Shown here in pieces: positions 11,304 to 21,600 of a stretch of 64,000 bases of DNA. Every line of letters begins with the position of its first letter. Position 1 is the stretch's first letter. The DNA comes from Simplicillium sp. C3G150-2 (Eukaryota; Ascomycota; Sordariomycetes; Hypocreales; Cordycipitaceae): contig JAJIYY010000007.1 of the NCBI GenBank assembly GCA_022702485.1, positions 186,001 to 250,000 of the forward strand, given 5' to 3'. The translations under genes were made by a program, and so were the position numbers. Below the pieces are notes generated by a model that had not been told where the DNA came from, ran no database searches, and saw only the letters and a program-made list of their open reading frames with translations.

Positions 11304-14300
11304 ATGGCCCAAGGCGACTCCTCGCCTGCCAGCTCCAGCAAGGCCATCACCACACCACCACCATCACCACCTCGACGATCCCTCCCAGCATGGCTCGACC
11401 ACTTCAACATCCACGACCTCAAGCTCGTATTCCGCTGCTGGGTGGCCACCTGGGCCGCCACGGTCCTCATCTTCATCCACCCTGTCCTCAAATCCATTGG
11501 CGTCTCGACCTTCTTCGGTTCTCTGTTGCTCTACATCGTGCCCCCCGCCACCATTGTCTTTGTGTACATCCTCGCGCAATTCTCACTGCTCTTCGGCATG
11601 TGTCTCGCCTGGGCGTGGGGATTGGCCACCATGCGCGCCGCGCAGGCTGTGCGGGATCCCGCTGAGTATGCGATGAAGCTGGGCGCTTTGAAGAACATGA
11701 CGGCGCAGATTGCGCAGTCGCCGGGAAATACTCAGCAGCGGGCGGATATTGCCAAGGAGCTCATCTATAATGGATTCGTGCTCGATGCGCGCGTCACGGC
11801 CGTTTACTACGTCATGGGCTGCGCTTTCATCTATGCCATTGCGAGAATGCGCATGGGTAATGCCAAGCTTATCCTGTTCCAGCTGTTTGGAACCATTGTC
11901 ACAGATATCTTTATCCTCATTGGGCCTCTGCTCACCCAGTGGACTCCCAAGGTCGCTGCTGTCCTCGTCAAGCCTGGAGCTATTGGCGTCGGTATCGGTC
12001 TTGTCTGCTGTCTTTTCATCTTCCCGCAATCTACCTCCCACGCAGTTTTGGATGGCATTGAGAAGCTCGTCCGTCTCACCGGTGCATCTACCGAGTCTAC
12101 CCGTCGTCGTCTCGCCGATCAAGTCGTCCACATTGAGGAACTACAAGCCACCAAGGGCAAGATGATTGGTATCTACAAAGCTACTGAGCCAGCTCTCGGC
12201 TTCTTGCCTATTGATTTGTCCCGTGGCCGCTGGAATGCCGACGACGTCCAAGGCCTCTTTGGCCAGGTCCGCGCCGCCATGTCTGCAAGCCTGTCCCTCT
12301 TCGATTTCCACATTGCCTGGATTACAGCCATCAAGCGCACCGAAAGCTACAGCCACCACCGTGACGGGTCTCTCGAAAAGGGCGACGGCCGTGCCAAGAC
12401 CACCGTCAACGCTGGCGATCACCAGCTCGACGACTACGCTGACCTCGTGGCTGCGCTGCGCACACCAGAAAGCTCCGAGAAGTTCGAACAGACCCGTGAA
12501 GCTCTCCTGGGCACCACTTCTGAGCTCCTCGACCTCTGCGCACAAGCTACCCATCTCTCGGCCGATTGCATCCACACTGCCAACAGCAACCGCTGGATCC
12601 GCACGCCTTCCCAGGCTACCTTTGACAGCTTACACCAGCGCCTTCAGGAAACCATCGCCACCCTCAAGACTACCAAGGAATCATGCGTCAAGAACACCAA
12701 CGACGCCGTTCTCACCAAACACGCCGATCTCTTCGACAAAGCCGGAAACCTCAAGATCGCCGACGACGTATATCCCCCATCGTTGCAGGGCATTATCCTC
12801 TCCATGGTCATTGAGGAGCGCATCCTCGCCGTCGCCAACGCTATGGAAGGTATGATGGAATACCTTGTCAAGCTCCTCGAGGCACGCAAATCCCACCGTA
12901 TCTGGTTCCCCACGCGCATGCAATATGCTGCTGCTTGGCTCCTCAACTCCAAGACTGTTGTCCCTGTGTCCGCCAACTCGGCCGAGCCTGGAAGCGGTGA
13001 TCCCGAGACTCTCGACCCGACTGGTCCTTCTGAGCAGGCTAAAGAGGCATATGCCCGTCTTCGTGCCAGTCAGGGTATTCGTGGTGCAGCCGTTCGCAGA
13101 AGTTTCATCACTCGTGCCATAATGGGCACTTATGACTGGTTGACCAACCCCGCGGGCATGTATGCCATGCGCATGGTCATTGTTACCGTCGCCACATCTA
13201 TCCCCGCCGCTATCCCCCACACAGCCGGTTTCTTCTATCGGGAGAAGGGCATCTGGGGCGTCATCACAGCCCAGACCTGTGTCCTCGTCTACATGTCCGA
13301 TTTCACATTCTCTCTCATCTCTCGTGGTCTTGGTACCGTTCTCGGTGGTGTCATGGGCATGGTTGCATGGTACATTGGCTCTGGCACCGGCGAAGGTAAC
13401 CCTTACGGCCTTGGCGCCATTACCGCCCTAGCAACGCTCATTCTCGTCTGGTGGCGTCTATTCCTTCCTGCCGCGTACTTGCAAGCCGTTGTCATGACCA
13501 CGTCCACTTTCGCCCTTGTCATCGGCTTCAGCTACGATCACCGCCATCTGCTGGGTCAATACGGTCTCCCTGGTATCGGTTACACGGCCTTCTGGAAGCG
13601 TCTCGTCACCGTTCTCCTAGGTTTCGTTGCCGCTACCGTCGTCCAAACCTTCCCCAAGCCCCCCTCCGCCACTAAACACATCTCCAAGACACTTGCCAAC
13701 ACCATCCGCGCCATCTCTGACCACTACGCTCTCCTCCTCTCCCACTGGGGCCGCAGCAACCCTGCCGACTCCCCTCTCGGCGCAGTCACCGAGGACCTGT
13801 CTCTCGGCGTAGCTGATACGCTCATGTCGCTCAACGAGTCCCTTGCTCTGCTGCATATTGAAGCCAGCTCTAGTCCCTTCACGCAGACTTCCCTGAAGGA
13901 GGTACAGAACCACTGCCAGCTGATGAACCAGTCTCTGGCCAAGATGCTGGATATCCAGACAACGCTGCCGCAGGATCTGCAGCAACGACTGGGCACTGCC
14001 GTTGGCATGACTGATGACCGTGTCATTGGCCAGATTATGGCCGTGTTGGGCATTGTCGAGGAGTCGCTGAGAACTGGCTCACCTCTTCCTGAGAGACTGC
14101 CTACTCCATTGGTGCGCACCATATATGATACCTGGACCGCGCAGCACCGTAATGCTATTTTGAGCACGACGCTCGTCCGCGACGAGAACTACAGGCGCTA
14201 CTGCGTGGCCATGTCTTCATATCTGCAGTTCTTGTCTACGGTGGATGATTTAGTGTTGACATTGAAGAAGACGTTGGGAGAATGCTACGTCGTTCATACA

Positions 14301-14312
14301 TGGGAAGTTTAG
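11304..14312 (+). CDS. ArAE/FUSC-like transporter (BRE4-type)
   Basis: Intronless gene of 1002 residues. The start at 11304 (MAQGDSS) is the first in-frame ATG; the frame is open slightly further upstream but only with a GTG. Architecture: Ser/Pro-rich N-terminus; a first membrane block (about residues 35-235, several helices, e.g. VATWAATVLIFIHPVL, LLLYIVPPATIVFVYIL); a soluble middle of about 370 residues; a second membrane block (about 610-790, with MRMVIVTVATSIPAAIPH and FWKRLVTVLLGFVAATVVQ); a soluble C-terminal domain. This two-block layout fits the fungal ArAE_2 / FUSC group that includes yeast Bre4 (brefeldin A sensitivity). Substrate unknown; export of aromatic or amphipathic acids is inferred from the family name only. 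It ends 65 bp from the convergent DUF4863 gene. Confidence 0.85.
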   Translation: MAQGDSSPASSSKAITTPPPSPPRRSLPAWLDHFNIHDLKLVFRCWVATWAATVLIFIHPVLKSIGVSTFFGSLLLYIVPPATIVFVYILAQFSLLFGMCLAWAWGLATMRAAQAVRDPAEYAMKLGALKNMTAQIAQSPGNTQQRADIAKELIYNGFVLDARVTAVYYVMGCAFIYAIARMRMGNAKLILFQLFGTIVTDIFILIGPLLTQWTPKVAAVLVKPGAIGVGIGLVCCLFIFPQSTSHAVLDGIEKLVRLTGASTESTRRRLADQVVHIEELQATKGKMIGIYKATEPALGFLPIDLSRGRWNADDVQGLFGQVRAAMSASLSLFDFHIAWITAIKRTESYSHHRDGSLEKGDGRAKTTVNAGDHQLDDYADLVAALRTPESSEKFEQTREALLGTTSELLDLCAQATHLSADCIHTANSNRWIRTPSQATFDSLHQRLQETIATLKTTKESCVKNTNDAVLTKHADLFDKAGNLKIADDVYPPSLQGIILSMVIEERILAVANAMEGMMEYLVKLLEARKSHRIWFPTRMQYAAAWLLNSKTVVPVSANSAEPGSGDPETLDPTGPSEQAKEAYARLRASQGIRGAAVRRSFITRAIMGTYDWLTNPAGMYAMRMVIVTVATSIPAAIPHTAGFFYREKGIWGVITAQTCVLVYMSDFTFSLISRGLGTVLGGVMGMVAWYIGSGTGEGNPYGLGAITALATLILVWWRLFLPAAYLQAVVMTTSTFALVIGFSYDHRHLLGQYGLPGIGYTAFWKRLVTVLLGFVAATVVQTFPKPPSATKHISKTLANTIRAISDHYALLLSHWGRSNPADSPLGAVTEDLSLGVADTLMSLNESLALLHIEASSSPFTQTSLKEVQNHCQLMNQSLAKMLDIQTTLPQDLQQRLGTAVGMTDDRVIGQIMAVLGIVEESLRTGSPLPERLPTPLVRTIYDTWTAQHRNAILSTTLVRDENYRRYCVAMSSYLQFLSTVDDLVLTLKKTLGECYVVHTWEV

Positions 14313-14377
14313 TTTATACCAGCATACACTGCACATTACATATATCATATACATTAATACCATTTAATTCTGTATCA

Positions 14378-14944
14378 TTAAACTCCCACAGGCTGCTCCA
14401 TATCCGGTGTAGCCTCATACGAAACCCTCCCCGCCGGCAAGAAAAACAACGCCACCAACGCACCACCCCTAACCTCCGGATAATGATGCGATCCCGGCCC
14501 CGGACTCGTCCATCCGGCCCCCTGCCAACCACTCATACCCATCAATTCAGCCGTGTCATCAAGCTGTACCACGCAGTTAATCTCTCCATAAGGATGGGAA
14601 TGATACTGGCCGCGGAACTCCTCCACGCTGTTCATGTACACGGTGGTGATGCTGAAGTAGCGCGTGGCTTCAGAGGGTAAGGCGATCTTGCCGCGACGGT
14701 AGTTGGGGCCGGCGATGGGCGTTTCGGCGACCCAGCCCGCTTCCAAGCCAGATTTGATGTGCGAGCAGAGGGCGTCGTAGTACTTGGTGCCGGGCCCGTG
14801 GTGGGTGTTGAGGTAGGTTTGGAGTTTGGGACCGGGGGTGAGGTCGGCGATGGTGGAGAGGAATTCGGCGCAGAGGTTGATGAAAGGGATGGCGGTGGGG
14901 TGGAGGGTTGTGTCTAGGACGGAGGCGTTGTCTGACTTTTCCAT
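14378..14944 (-). CDS. DUF4863 family protein (4-hydroxylaminobenzoate lyase PnbB-like)
   Basis: Single exon, 188 residues, ATG at 14944. The segments NYRRGKIALPSEATRYFSIT, QYHSHPYGEIN, WQGAGWTSPGPGSHHYPEVR and GGALVALFFLPAGRVS are typical of the DUF4863 family (cupin-like fold), to which bacterial p-hydroxylaminobenzoate lyase PnbB belongs. The His-rich pairs (HSHP, SHHYP) could form a metal or substrate site. Bacterial members act in nitroaromatic degradation; whether the fungal protein does the same is inference. A TTATAA element lies about 90 bp upstream. A SAM methyltransferase gene follows upstream on the same strand, 388 bp away. Confidence 0.72.
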   Translation of the reverse strand: MEKSDNASVLDTTLHPTAIPFINLCAEFLSTIADLTPGPKLQTYLNTHHGPGTKYYDALCSHIKSGLEAGWVAETPIAGPNYRRGKIALPSEATRYFSITTVYMNSVEEFRGQYHSHPYGEINCVVQLDDTAELMGMSGWQGAGWTSPGPGSHHYPEVRGGALVALFFLPAGRVSYEATPDMEQPVGV

Positions 14945-15332
14945 GATGAAGGGTGTTGAAGTGTGAATGAATGAGTGAGTAAGAGATGTTGTGAGCGAAG
15001 AGTTATTGGAGGAGGGTGTTTGGTGACCAAGGGCTTATAAGCGGTGATGCGGGGCGGCCATCCGGCTTTGGGAATCGGGAATTGCGTCGGGAGCGATGAG
15101 GGCAATTTGTTCGCAGTGTCAGTATTGACTAGCATGCGCCTGAAGGAAGATTGTCAGCCACCAAATAGGAATCATTCATTAGTGGCCATCTAGCAATGAG
15201 AAATGTTTATCTAAGATTTATGGCCTATATAGTAGTTGAGTTGCCTCGTCTATATACTCTCTGCCTGTGTATTCCGTCCTGACTGCCACGGACTGTGAAA
15301 TAGATCATGGTGAGTCCTACCAGCCAATCCTG
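14945..15332. other. Spacer between two minus-strand genes
   Basis: Contains the promoter of the DUF4863 gene and the 3' end of the methyltransferase transcript. No other signal apart from the TATA-like element. Confidence 0.5.
15035..15040 (-). promoter_or_regulatory. TATA-like element of the DUF4863 gene
   Basis: TTATAA (palindromic) about 91-96 bp before the ATG at 14944, a plausible distance for a fungal TATA box. Confidence 0.35.
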
Positions 15333-16160
15333 TCAATTCTTCAGCACCAAAATATTAAACAGCGGCCATTGCTTCAGTCGCTCCCAAGACGCATCATCAT
15401 CAATCTGCAGCAACTCTCGCCAAGTAGGCTCCAAGAAATCACAACAATGCCACTGCAACTTGTCCGACTCAAACCCTGCCTCCTCCGCCGCCCTTTCGTA
15501 CACCTCCCTCTTCAAGTGATACGACTCAAACTCTATCCTCCCCTCCCCCTCCCTATAACTCCCATTCGTAGCAAACGCCTTGACCGTAAAACTAACACCC
15601 TGCCCACCCAGACGATCCTCGTCCCTGTTGTAATAATACGACACCCCGCTCCTCACCCACGTCTCGCTATCCAGGCGTGATATCAACCCCTCCAAATCAT
15701 TGGTAGGATATAGCCCAATACCAACATACACCCCGGACAGCTTCATGTTCATCTTAATCGTCGTAAACATGGCCGTAAGCTCCTCAGCATCCTTCGCATA
15801 GTTTAGAAACCACGCGCCCGTCACCACATCAAAGCTATTCGGCCCATCCCCGAACACTTGCGGCTTCGTCCCATCCCCGACCATAAATCGAGCCTTCCCG
15901 GCATATTGAGTAAGCTCCAGCTTCTGTCGTGCAAACTCTACCATGGTAGGCGACAAGTCCACGCCAACGATAGACGCGGCTCCCCAGGCAGCAAGTCGTT
16001 GGGAGTAAAACCCCGTGCCGCAAGCTAGGTCTAGCAGCGCCACGTCGGGCTGGGCGAGGTATGGAGCGACATGCTTCTTGAAGTTGAATTGCTCGAGTAT
16101 ATTGAAGTGTGTTTGCTTGACGATGTCGTAGGCGCTGCCGATCTTGTCATACTGAGACAT
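15333..16160 (-). CDS. Class I SAM-dependent methyltransferase
   Basis: Single exon; start taken at ATG 16160 (MSQYDKIGSAYDIVK), 275 residues. The frame is open for 12 more codons upstream but without an ATG. Rossmann-type SAM fold: motif I LLDLACGTGFYSQRLA (about residues 40-55), acidic motif II VGVDLSPTMVEFARQ, then FMVGDG (post II) and FDVVTGAWFLNYA (motif IV region). The C-terminal half (SYYYNRDEDRLGG, FESYHLKREVYERAAEEAGF) is typical of small-molecule methyltransferases of the Methyltransf_11/25 type. Substrate not predictable. The DUF4863 gene lies downstream in the same direction; a shared pathway is possible but unproven. Confidence 0.85.
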   Translation of the reverse strand: MSQYDKIGSAYDIVKQTHFNILEQFNFKKHVAPYLAQPDVALLDLACGTGFYSQRLAAWGAASIVGVDLSPTMVEFARQKLELTQYAGKARFMVGDGTKPQVFGDGPNSFDVVTGAWFLNYAKDAEELTAMFTTIKMNMKLSGVYVGIGLYPTNDLEGLISRLDSETWVRSGVSYYYNRDEDRLGGQGVSFTVKAFATNGSYREGEGRIEFESYHLKREVYERAAEEAGFESDKLQWHCCDFLEPTWRELLQIDDDASWERLKQWPLFNILVLKN

Positions 16161-18664
16161 GGCTTCTGGTGCGGGTGAATGGATCCGGAAAGTCACTCAG
16201 CTCGGTCGTGCAAGGCTGGGATCTGCCATGCGCGATGGATGGGGTATGCAATTATGCGGTGCGGGCTCAGTGATCGCAGCTGGGCTACTTTCTATTCTAG
16301 TGTTTACAGTCCGTGTTTCTCAATTCAATGCCTTTTTTTGTACATTGTTTGTATCGATTTCAGCTTGGTGAAATTGTAGGCGCATTTGCTGCTGCGGCTG
16401 AAAGGCTGTGCTGCATGCTATTGGATCTTTAGCTGCATTGGCGGGACTGTGATACGCTCGCTACGCGGCTCGACATTGTTACACCAGGTGTGATAGCCTT
16501 GTGGGATTCTTGCCTTACGGCGTTTAATTTGTAAATTTATCAAATTTAAGACGGTTAGATTGAGCAGCGCTTTCGGGAATGATGTCATGGGTAGTTGGGC
16601 GAATGCTTGTCTCGAGACTCTTTACCATTGACAGCGACATGCATACTCTACCAGCACACTCTACCAGCACATCTTCTATTTTTGGCCTCTGTAGGAGGGT
16701 GATATTCACGCTTTGTGCTGGTGTACGTGCTTGGTGTAAGATAGGGGAGCCTCAGAGTGGCTAATATGGATCGTCACTTTAGGATGCACTGTATGAGCTA
16801 CCGCAGGGCTAATACAACTTGCCGCAACCAAAGGATGCCAAATCACTGCTAGCTCGTCACGAACTGGAGTTACTGTCTGAGATATGAAGATGTCTCAATG
16901 GGGCTAAAACTAGGAGTGAGCGAGTCTGGCTCTTCAAACTTCAATCATTCCTCGACGCTGATCGCTTGTTATCGCAATAGGTGAACGAAAAGCCCGGTAA
17001 GCAGCAAAAGAGATCGCCAAGATAGCTTAAAATATTTGAGAAGCGTATGAAAGGACATGAGTTGCTCAAAACATGAGCTGGTATGTCGAGGCATTGGGGT
17101 GGGCGAGACGGCAGATCATGGGCAAGGAGGTTGATGCGCTGGAAGCGGGTGCTGCCGCCGCAGATGGACCAGCTATTGGCCAAGACAGGCGCTGAGAGGT
17201 ATGCCTCGTCGCTGCATGTGGCGGACGATGAATGGGGGAGTCTGGCGGCGAGCTGTGTTATTAGGGTTAATGGTGATGCCATAGTTGGCGCGGCTCAACA
17301 GCCGAAGCTTTAAATGCCAAACCTAGGTAATTACGTATCACAAATGCTGAATACTGTCATCTTGATCTGTCAATCCATGTCCCAAGGTCTGCAGCCTAAG
17401 GGATTCTGCAGCAGAGCATGAAAGACAGCATGCGAGCCAGTGTTCGACAGCGGACGGAGGACCTAACCGAGCTGGGCGACTGGTGAATGCGACCATCTCT
17501 TCCCCTGCCCTGCAAGGTTTGGCAGGGATTTGCAGACGAGACCAGTCAGGAAACAGTAATGTCCCTCTAAGAATACAAACACTGGCTGGTGGATGTGCTG
17601 CTTGTGATGGCGCAAGTCGAGGAGCGGGGCTTGCGGGGCTAACCGGGAAAGGATGCTGTTTGTCACGGCAGTGTGGCTCGACTACGCGACATGTTAATAT
17701 CAAATAAAATCAATTAAAATGGTTCGGATGATCGTCTTGATAGATATTTGGTTTTCCTGACCGCATCATGGCTGGGCCACCCTCGTTGGTAGGGTTCAAA
17801 TTCGGCAATTCGTAGATGCCCTCGGTTGAGGGATTGTGTTGGTCGCGGATCCAACACTTGCTGCAGCCACAAAATGACGCTCCGCTGCTGATTTCGGGGC
17901 ATCACGCCGACTCCAGTACTTCCATCCTCAGGCTACAGCGCCCTTCAGCGCTACCACCACCGCCGCCCAGCACTGGGGCCGCGTGCTGACTCCCTGTACG
18001 ATAGCGCAAATAGCGCGAATCCAACGGCCTTCGCTGCAACCTTTAGCGTCTCTTGCCCACTAAAACCACCAAACAGCGTCGCATAAACCAGCCAAACAAT
18101 CCCCACCTCCCAGGCAGATCTCACTGCAGCCATCACAGTACTCCTCGTCGTTTCCCCATCATCACGCCAATCAACCAATAGCCTGACCCTGTCGATTACT
18201 GAGCCCATCACATCCATCACACCAGGCTCTGCACGGCGTTAGCGTTTTCATTTCATTTTCTGCACCCCCAACCAACACTGACCCATCTTCCACCCCGTTA
18301 CTGGCCACCATTGGCTGCTGCCGAGCCGGAGTTGCAAAAGTTCCCTCTGTAGCGTTGCATCGCATGCACACCATCACCAATCTAGTCCCATCCCGGGCGC
18401 TTCGCTCTCTTTTTCTCCAATATTCCCTTGTGTAAGTTTATTGGAACTTTGAAACGGAGACCTGAAAAGACGGCCGTCCTCGCTGCCCGTCCCGATCTCC
18501 TCATGGCAAGGCTAAGGACCGTGACCCAACTCTTGTGCTTTCCATTCTTGACTTGACTTCTTTCACTTTCATCTCTTGTAATCTCAGACATATTAAAAAA
18601 ATTACTAAGTCGTTTAACATCCACCGCTGTGAACTTCGTTGCTGTCTGCAACGCAACCAACGTC
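16161..18664. other. 2.5-kb intergenic region before the first ABC transporter
   Basis: No convincing gene. A 76-codon open frame at 17083-17313 has partly protein-like composition but no recognised family. Near 17865-17915 a block of about 50 bp resembles one upstream of the second transporter (about 26775-26825). The last 300 bp are the promoter and leader of the ABC gene. Confidence 0.5.
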
Positions 18665-21600
18665 ATGTCTTCCTGGATGGATCTCGCGAGCGATATGGCC
18701 TTCGGCCCTCAGTTTGGAGACAAGTTCGATTTTACTCTTGAGTTTGAACACACCATCCTCACAGTCGTCCCGGCTTCCTTCTTCATCGCTGCTGTTCCCA
18801 TATTCTTCTTCATTTTTCAGCATCGCCCCAACATCATTTTGTGCGGTAACCTACTCTGGGCGAAACTGGTAAGTTCGAACTGTAATGACGCTGCGGTGCA
18901 AGTCAAATAAGCTAACATAAAATGTCTCACACCTAGATTACTGCCGTTGCTCTTGCTGGAGTGGAGGCTGCCAGTATTGGACTATGGAGTCACTCGGGCC
19001 AACGTGCATCAGCTGCCGCCATCGCTGCCTCAACGCTTCTTTGTGTCGCCGCACTGTGCTTGATCACCGTTCTGTACTGGGAGCACCGTCGCACACTGCA
19101 GTCTACCACGTTTGTTGCTTTCTGGCTTATTGTTTGTATCATGTGTGATATTGTCAGATCTCGCTCGTATTTTCTGCGGCCTGGCTTGGGCGGTGTCGGT
19201 GCTCTGGCAGTGGCTGCCGCGATTTTGAAGACCCTCGTGCTGGGGCTAGACGAAGTGTCCAAGTCATCCTTGATTGCGGACGAGCAGACGAAGAAAGACG
19301 CTGGAAAGGAGTCTACAAGCGGGTTTCTTTCTCGTACTCTATTCGTCTGGATCAACAAGGTTTTCTTCTTTGGATTCAGAAATATCTTGCATCTCGATGA
19401 GCTTGACAATTTAGGCCCCTCCTTCCGCTCGCAATACTTGTTAGAGCGCCTCAATTCTAAATGGGAAGCTTGTAAGTCGGCCTTGCCCTTAGCTCCTTCA
19501 AACTCTATTCTCCCAAAAGCTCTATTCTAACATATTTTAGACAGTGGAAGTGTGTCGGGCTCGCTCGAATTCGCTTGTCTCCGTGTCTGTGGCAGCAGCC
19601 TACTAGCTGCCGTCTTTCCCAGAATATGCCTTTTGGCTTTCACTGTATCCCAACCCCTACTCCTGAAATCAGTTGTTCACTATGTTCAGAGCGAGAAAAA
19701 GGAACCTGGCTACAAGCAGGGCCTGGTCGTTGCGGCTGTGTTTGTCTACGGTGGTCTTACTGTAAGTAACTGCTGACGTGCCTTGCCGCAAATATTATCT
19801 GTCTAACGATGCTCTCATAGCTCTCCAAGGCCAGTTATGACCATGTGTGTTACCGCACTGCAACGAAAGTTCGAGGCTTGTTGGTTTCCAAGACGTCCCA
19901 AAAGGCACTGCGGTTAAAATATGCTGAAGCGCAGAAGACCGCCCACATCACGTTGATGAATTCCGACATCAGAAGCATCAACCTGGCGATTTCCAGAGTT
20001 CACAACATGTGGGCATCCGTGGTTCAAACTGGAATCATGATGTACTTGCTCTCGGCGCTTGTCAACCAGGCTATTGTAATCGTTGCAGGCCCGCTACTCC
20101 GTGAGTCTTCCGACTTTCTTTCCACCTTGCCTTAAGATTGAGTCACATCGGCATTGACTAGCCTTTCCGTCTTGTTTGCTAATCCATTTCAGTTACCATT
20201 GCCGGAAGCTATGTTATCGGTAAACATATGCCATCTGCACAGAAACTATGGAACGAAGCCATTTCCAACCGCGTTGCAAAAACTTCCAAGATGATCAGCC
20301 AAATCAAGGCAGTCAAGATGACGGGTCTGGAAGATGTGATGAGTGACTACATACAGAGCCTGCGCGAGGAAGAAGTTGAACATAGCAAAAAAACTCGAAC
20401 GTGGCTGATGCGCAATTATGTACTGGGTAAGTCTAATCGAAGTTCCGATGTGGCAAAATGATGCTGACGTGTAATGTATATAGGCACCTTTTGCGACTGC
20501 ATCCTATCTCCGGTCGTGCTGGCCGGCGGCATCTTCTGGACGAAGTTGGGAGGAGATTTCACACCTGCCAATGTGTTCACTGCTCTTGCAATCATCACTC
20601 TCATTGGCAGCACACTGAAGTACCTACCTGACGAGTATGGCTATGTACAAACGGGAAGGGCTTGTATCAAGCGATTCGAAGAATACTTGGCACTTGAAGA
20701 GAGAAAGGATCCGCGAAAATTCGACCGTGTTGCCTTCGCCGCTGATATAATTCGCTGCGGTGATCTCGCACAACACGTCAAGAGAATGGAGAGCATCACT
20801 ACCCACGTGAAGTCGGAGCGGAATTTATCCAATCGCGTTATTGAACTTTACAAAGCTGACATAGCTACCCAAGGAGGCTCAGTTGCAGTTTTGAAAGAAG
20901 TCAGCACTGCAATTGAACGACACGAACTGGCCATGGTTATCGGCCCTACTGGAGCCGGCAAGTCTACACTCCTTCGGGCGATTTTGGGAGAGATTGAACT
21001 GCTTTCAGGCTCACTTTTCGTTGAAGCAGGCGATATCGCGTATTGTGATCAGACTGCCTGGATCTGGAACGCAACCATTGAGCAAAACATTGTTGGTAAC
21101 AGCCAGGCTGACACAGAATGGTATGACTCTGTTCTCCACACCTGCTTGCTGAAACAGGATTTAGGGAGATTGCCAAACGGAGATCAGACTTATGCTGGCA
21201 GTAATGGCGGGAATTTGAGTGGTGGGCAAAAGCATCGTGTCGTATGTAACTTCTTCCACGACCTGATCGGCTGCTGACATTGTTTTCAGGCTTTGGCGAG
21301 AGCTCTTGCTTCTCGACCCCGTATTCTGGTCTTAGACGATATCTTAGCGGCACTGGATAGAAAAACGGCCGCAAAGATCTTTGCTCGTCTCTTCGGTCCC
21401 AACGGGCTTTTGAGAAAGTCTCAAACTACTGTTGTGATGGCAACGCACTCAGGTAAACAGCTGAATCCCACATCCTAATGCATAGCCAATACCTAATCGA
21501 CCTTCAAGTCCAATTTCTGAATGCTGCCGATCGTGTTTTGCTCGTCGACAAAGACGGCCACGTAACCACGAGGACTGATATTAAGAATGTCGTGAACAGC

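Noticed and set aside
17083..17313. 76-codon open frame before ABC copy A
   Set aside because: Composition is partly protein-like, yet no family, no clear promoter and no supported exons; could be a faint relic.
17780..17850. tRNA gene suggested by GGTTCAAATTC near 17799
   Set aside because: No acceptor stem pairing or D-arm at the required distance.
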